Assembly (NCBI RefSeq): GCF_003148495.1
Contig: NZ_QGGH01000005.1
Location: 1-64,000, forward strand
Source: Mesorhizobium loti
GTDB lineage: Bacteria > Pseudomonadota > Alphaproteobacteria > Rhizobiales > Rhizobiaceae
Reading direction: 5' to 3'
DNA length: 64,000 bases
In this document: positions 60,530 through 64,000 of the stretch, one piece after another
Layout: each line of letters opens with the position of its first letter
How positions within the stretch are numbered: the stretch's first letter is position 1
Translations under genes and position numbers: made by a program
Notes under the pieces: model-generated
What the model was told of the DNA's origin: nothing
The model's input: only the letters and a program-made list of their open reading frames with translations
Databases searched by the model: none

Positions 60530-61671
60530 TGCGCCTTTCCATTCCGATACACGCGTTCGTCGCCGCCATCGTCGGCTTTGGCGGCACGCTGGCCATCGTC
60601 ATCGCCGCCGCCAAGGCAGTCGGCGCGACGCAGATCGAGACGGCAAGCTGGGTTACGACCATCTGCCTGGCCATGGCGATCGAGAGCCTGTGGCTGTCCT
60701 GGCGCACGAAAATGCCCGTCATCACCGCATGGTCGACGCCGGGCCTGGCGCTGATCGCGGCCTCGAGCGGCTTTTCGATGGGCGAGGCCGTCGCAGCCTT
60801 CATCGTCACCGGCATCCTTCTGATCGCCACCGGCCTGTTCCGGCCGCTGACGCAGTTGATCTCGAGGATACCGCCCTCGGTCGCCTCCGGCATGCTGGCC
60901 GGCATCGTCGTCACCTTCGCGCTCAATGCGGTGAAGACCATTCCTGTCGACCCGTGGCTGATCCTGCCGCTGATTGCGGCCTTCTTCGTCATCCGGCTGT
61001 TCAATCCGGGCCTGTCGGTGCTAGCGGTGCTGATCGGCGGTGGCCTCGCCGCGTTCCTCACCGGCCGTGTCGGCGGCCTGCCGACACCGGAACTGTCAAC
61101 GCTGACGCTGATTGCGCCTGATTTCACCGCCAAGGCGATGATCGGCCTGGCACTACCGCTCTATCTCGTCACCATGGCCTCGCAGAACCTGTCCGGCCTG
61201 GCCGTGCTGCGCGCCGCCGGCTACCATCCGGAGCCAGGCCCGCTAATCGGCGTCACCGGCCTGTTTTCGCTGCTGTCGGCGCCATTCGGCGGCTCGACCA
61301 CCAATCTGGCGGCGATCTCGGCGGCGATCTGCACCGGGCCGGACGTCCACCCCGACCCTGCCGAGCGCTGGAAGACCGGACCGTTCTATGCGCTTGCCTA
61401 TCTCGTCTTCGCGATTTTCGGCGCTTCGCTGGTGGCGATCTTCGCCGTGCTGCCGCAGAGCCTGATCATGCTGGTGGCGGGTCTGGCGCTGATGGCGTCG
61501 CTTGCCAACGCGCTGTCGATCGCGCTGAAGGACGAGGGCGATCGCATGGCCGCCACCGTCACCTTCGTCGTCACCGCGTCCGGGCTGACGCTGTTCGGCG
61601 TTGGTGCCGCATTCTGGGGCCTGATTGCCGGGCTGGTCGTGCTTTTCCTCGAAGCGCTCAAAAAGCGATAA
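60529..61671 (+). CDS. benE: BenE-family benzoate/H+ symporter
   Basis: A 380-residue membrane protein with about eleven to twelve helices. ITAWSTPGLALI and GSTTNLAAISAAICTGPDVHPDP are typical blocks of BenE. No benzoate catabolic genes are near, so the real substrate is unclear. Translationally coupled to the hydrolase (TGATG). Confidence 0.87.
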   Translation: MRLSIPIHAFVAAIVGFGGTLAIVIAAAKAVGATQIETASWVTTICLAMAIESLWLSWRTKMPVITAWSTPGLALIAASSGFSMGEAVAAFIVTGILLIATGLFRPLTQLISRIPPSVASGMLAGIVVTFALNAVKTIPVDPWLILPLIAAFFVIRLFNPGLSVLAVLIGGGLAAFLTGRVGGLPTPELSTLTLIAPDFTAKAMIGLALPLYLVTMASQNLSGLAVLRAAGYHPEPGPLIGVTGLFSLLSAPFGGSTTNLAAISAAICTGPDVHPDPAERWKTGPFYALAYLVFAIFGASLVAIFAVLPQSLIMLVAGLALMASLANALSIALKDEGDRMAATVTFVVTASGLTLFGVGAAFWGLIAGLVVLFLEALKKR

Positions 61672-61788
61672 TCATTTCAGTTGCTTGTCCGGTTTTGGCG
61701 GACATTGTCTTGAATCGCCGTTTTCTCCTTCCCATTTCGATTCCACGCAGCCGGGTTTGGCTGTCTCCAACCGAAGGAATGGGAGAAA

Positions 61789-62271
61789 ATGAACACATCT
61801 GCATTGATCCGTCCGGCCTGGACGCCGGCGACCATCGCGCTGATGGTTGTGGGTTTCATGGTGTTCTGGCCACTCGGCTTCGCCATGCTTGCCTACATCA
61901 TCTGGGGCGACCGCCTCGACGGCTTCAAGCGTGACGTCAACCGCGCGACCGACGGCATCTTCGCCGGCTGCCGCCGCGGTTCCGACAAGGCCGCACGCTG
62001 GGGCAATGGCTCCGCCCGCACCGGCAACGTCGCTTTCGACGACTGGCGCGAAAAGGAACTTGAGCGCCTGAACGAAGAGCGCCGCAAGCTCGACGAGATG
62101 CTGACCCAGTTCGACGAGTATGCCCGCGAATTGCGCCGCGCCAAGGACCAGGACGAGTTCGACCGCTTTATGGCCAACCGCAACAAGTCGACGGCGCCGA
62201 CGAAGACCGATCCGAGCACCGGAACGACGACCACCAAGCGTGGCAAGGGCTCGAACCTGCTTGACGACTGA
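61789..62271 (+). CDS. DUF2852 family membrane protein
   Basis: A 160-residue protein: one or two N-terminal helices (ATIALMVVGFMVFWPLGFAMLAYIIW), a linker, then an acidic coiled coil (WREKELERLNEERRKLDEMLTQFDEYA). The tail is Thr/Lys-rich. Widespread in Rhizobiales, function unknown. Preceded by GGGAG and followed by a terminator. Confidence 0.87.
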   Translation: MNTSALIRPAWTPATIALMVVGFMVFWPLGFAMLAYIIWGDRLDGFKRDVNRATDGIFAGCRRGSDKAARWGNGSARTGNVAFDDWREKELERLNEERRKLDEMLTQFDEYARELRRAKDQDEFDRFMANRNKSTAPTKTDPSTGTTTTKRGKGSNLLDD

Positions 62272-62299
62272 GGCCAAGCGACAGGCCACATCGTGAAAG

Positions 62300-62334
62300 A
62301 ACGGCGTCGCGCGAGCGGCGCCGTTTCTTTTTTG
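62300..62334 (+). terminator. Intrinsic terminator of the DUF2852 gene
   Basis: AACGGCG ... CGCCGTT with an inner CGC-GCGA-GCG hairpin, followed by TCTTTTTTG. 25 bases after the stop. Confidence 0.8.
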
Positions 62335-62371
62335 TTCTATTCGTTTTCCTCGAATCACGTATCGTTGCGCC

Positions 62372-63130
62372 ATGTCATTCGGCTTCTTCCGCAACCTGAC
62401 AAAGCCCAAGCCCGCGCCTGTCGAGGAGCGCGAGCACGTCGTTGCCGGCCGCTCGCTGCCGCTCAAGATCGTCGAGAACGACCGTGCAAGGCGGCTGACC
62501 CTGCGCATCGATTCAGGTGGCCGGGGCCTGCGCATCACTGTGCCGCCCGGCCTGCGCCGGGGCGAGGTGGAAAAGTTCCTCGACCGCCATCAGGACTGGC
62601 TGGAGCAGCGGCTGGCCAAGGTACCGGCGCGGCCGCAGGTGCGGCCGGGTATCAAGATTCCGGTGCGCGGCGTGGCGCACCGCATCGTCCATGAGCCTTC
62701 GAAACGCGGCACGGTGACCGTGTCGCGCGACGAGCGCGGTCCGCTGCTGATCGTGCATGGCGACCGCATCCATCTGCCGCGCCGCATCGCCGATTTCCTC
62801 AAGCGCGAGGCCAAGCGCGAGATCGAGAAGCTGGTGGTCAAGCACACCGAGGCGCTGGGCAAGCGCGCCAAGGCGATCCGCTTCAAGGACACGTCAAGCC
62901 GCTGGGGATCCTGCACCTCCGACGGCAATCTGTCGTTTTCCTGGCGCATCATGATGGCGCCGTCGCCGGTCATCAATTACCTCGTCGCGCATGAAGTGGC
63001 GCATCTGAAGGAGATGAACCACGGTCCGAAATTCTGGAAACTGTGCGAGCAGCTCTGCCCGGACACCGAGCGCTGCAAGGCATGGCTGAAGCGCAATGGC
63101 GGCGCGCTGCAGGCGATCGCGTTCGAGTAG
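62372..63130 (+). CDS. YgjP/SprT-like zinc metallopeptidase (DUF45)
   Basis: A 252-residue protein. VAHEVAHLKEMNHGPKFW is the zinc-binding block (HExxH with a later H), SSRWGSCTSDGNLSFSWRIMMAP is the family signature before it. Cytoplasmic; natural substrate unknown. Confidence 0.9.
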   Translation: MSFGFFRNLTKPKPAPVEEREHVVAGRSLPLKIVENDRARRLTLRIDSGGRGLRITVPPGLRRGEVEKFLDRHQDWLEQRLAKVPARPQVRPGIKIPVRGVAHRIVHEPSKRGTVTVSRDERGPLLIVHGDRIHLPRRIADFLKREAKREIEKLVVKHTEALGKRAKAIRFKDTSSRWGSCTSDGNLSFSWRIMMAPSPVINYLVAHEVAHLKEMNHGPKFWKLCEQLCPDTERCKAWLKRNGGALQAIAFE

Positions 63131-63135
63131 TTCCC

Positions 63136-63354
63136 TCAATCATCATTCGCCGCGTTGAGTTCGTCCGGTCGCAACCCCTCATCACCATGATGCGGCCAGG
63201 GCAAAAAATTGCTGTCGAAGGCATCGCTGCCGAAATAGTCGAGCGCCCGATGTGCCTCGGCGCCGTTGAAGGCGGCCTTGTCCATCAGGTGCGCAATGAC
63301 CTCGCGCGCCTGCGTGATCTTCTGCCTGAGTTCGGCAACGGTTCTGTCGGCCAT
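63136..63354 (-). CDS. 72-residue hypothetical protein
   Basis: MADRTVAELRQKITQAREVIAHLMDK... a helical N-terminus and a C-terminal part rich in D, N and P (FDSNFLPWPHH). ATG at 63354 follows GGGAG. It converges on the metallopeptidase, 5 bases apart. I recognise no function. Confidence 0.65.
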   Translation of the reverse strand: MADRTVAELRQKITQAREVIAHLMDKAAFNGAEAHRALDYFGSDAFDSNFLPWPHHGDEGLRPDELNAANDD

Positions 63355-63467
63355 GATCGTGCTCCCGCCTTGCATCCTGTCCCATCCATAGGTAGCGCCT
63401 TTGGCCGTGCCGGCAAACAGCATGCTTTTTCTCGACTCTTTTCGCTTTTCATGCCAATTCCCGCGCC

Positions 63468-64000
63468 ATGGCACTCGACATCAAGATTTGTGGCTTGAAG
63501 ACTGACGGGGCAATGGCCGCGGCGCTGGCCGGCGGCGCCAGCCATGTCGGGTTTATTTTCTTCGCGAAAAGCCCACGCTATGTCGAACCTGCCGAGGCTG
63601 GCCGTCTGCGCGAGGCGGCGCGCGGCAAGGCTTTGGCGGTTGCCGTAACCGTCGATGCCAGCGACGCCTTCCTGGATGAGATCGTTGCCAAGATGCAGCC
63701 CGACATGCTGCAGCTGCACGGCTCTGAAACGTCGGAGCGGGTGGCCGAGGTCAAGGCCCGCTACGGCTTGCCGGTGATGAAGGCGCTGCCGCTCAGCGAG
63801 GCTGCCGATCTCGAGCGGATAAAGCCATTCATCGGCATAGCAGACCGGTTCCTGTTCGACGCCAAGCCGCCGAAAGGCTCCGAACTGCCGGGCGGCAATG
63901 GTGTTGCCTTCGACTGGCGCATTCTCGCCGGCCTTGACGGCGGCGTCGATTACATGCTTTCCGGTGGGCTCAACGCCGCCAATATCGGCGATGCCCTTCG
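63468..64000 (+). CDS. trpF: Phosphoribosylanthranilate isomerase, 5' part
   Basis: The first 177 residues of TrpF, cut by the window end. MALDIKICGLKTDGAM carries the catalytic cysteine, ASHVGFIFFAKSPRYV follows and LQLHGSET and MLSGGLNAANI are family blocks. It isomerises phosphoribosylanthranilate in tryptophan synthesis; the trpB and trpA genes would be expected downstream. No strong ribosome binding site. Confidence 0.93.
   Translation, partial: MALDIKICGLKTDGAMAAALAGGASHVGFIFFAKSPRYVEPAEAGRLREAARGKALAVAVTVDASDAFLDEIVAKMQPDMLQLHGSETSERVAEVKARYGLPVMKALPLSEAADLERIKPFIGIADRFLFDAKPPKGSELPGGNGVAFDWRILAGLDGGVDYMLSGGLNAANIGDAL

Overview
The window is about 64 kb of GC-rich chromosomal DNA from an alphaproteobacterium of the Rhizobiales, most probably Mesorhizobium. 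The clearest genus hints are four tandem DUF680 genes (a family I know only from Mesorhizobium), a complete aglR-aglEFGAK set in the rhizobial order, and palindromic intergenic repeats of a kind I remember from Mesorhizobium. I see no rRNA, tRNA, insertion sequence, phage gene or CRISPR array.

Layout. 1-8.3 kb: the end of a LysR gene, then the alpha-glucoside (sucrose, trehalose, maltose) uptake and hydrolysis locus aglR / aglE-F-G-A-K with two LacI-type operators. 8.3-9.4 kb: the DUF680 array, with a conserved hairpin in every spacer. 9.4-12.6 kb: a long leader holding a cobalamin riboswitch, followed by the Rieske oxygenase and reductase pair gbcAB (glycine betaine demethylation). 12.7-18 kb: a tightly packed five- or six-gene set of PqqD-like protein, HprK-like kinase, three family-2 glycosyltransferases and an NTP_transf_5 nucleotidyltransferase. 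18-20.1 kb: a VapBC-type toxin-antitoxin pair and a molybdopterin oxidoreductase with its flavin reductase. 20.2-31.8 kb: DegP protease, MBL hydrolase with PPi-type phosphofructokinase, L,D-transpeptidase, LysE exporter, a large autotransporter, a TPR protein and xylulokinase; xylose isomerase follows at 32.3 kb.

34.8-43.6 kb: a GlxA/CdhR-type regulator divergent from an eight-gene carnitine / gamma-butyrobetaine operon (BKACE, HD-domain protein, carnitine dehydrogenase, acyl-CoA dehydrogenase, ADP-forming acyl-CoA ligase, crotonase, esterase). Its end product is glycine betaine, the expected substrate of gbcAB 24 kb upstream, so the two loci together describe a route from carnitine to dimethylglycine. 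43.7-52.6 kb: an RPD-repeat lipoprotein, DapA-family lyase, small hypotheticals, FAD dehydrogenase with Gfo/Idh oxidoreductase, YceI with cytochrome b561, and a LysR / aldo-keto reductase pair. 52.7-64 kb: core genes pheT, pheS, rplT, rpmI and infC (infC uses an ATT start), then a hydrolase, BenE transporter, DUF2852 protein, YgjP-type metallopeptidase and the first part of trpF.

Best candidates for something new: (1) B12-riboswitch control of a betaine monooxygenase; (2) the PqqD/HprK/glycosyltransferase/nucleotidyltransferase cluster, which carries RiPP-type tailoring enzymes but no cyclase or protease, and whose PqqD protein has a 50-residue tail that could itself be the substrate; (3) the HD-domain protein, resembling HD diiron oxygenases, inside the carnitine operon; (4) the hairpin-separated DUF680 array. 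Functions are inferred from reading the sequence; no database search was run.
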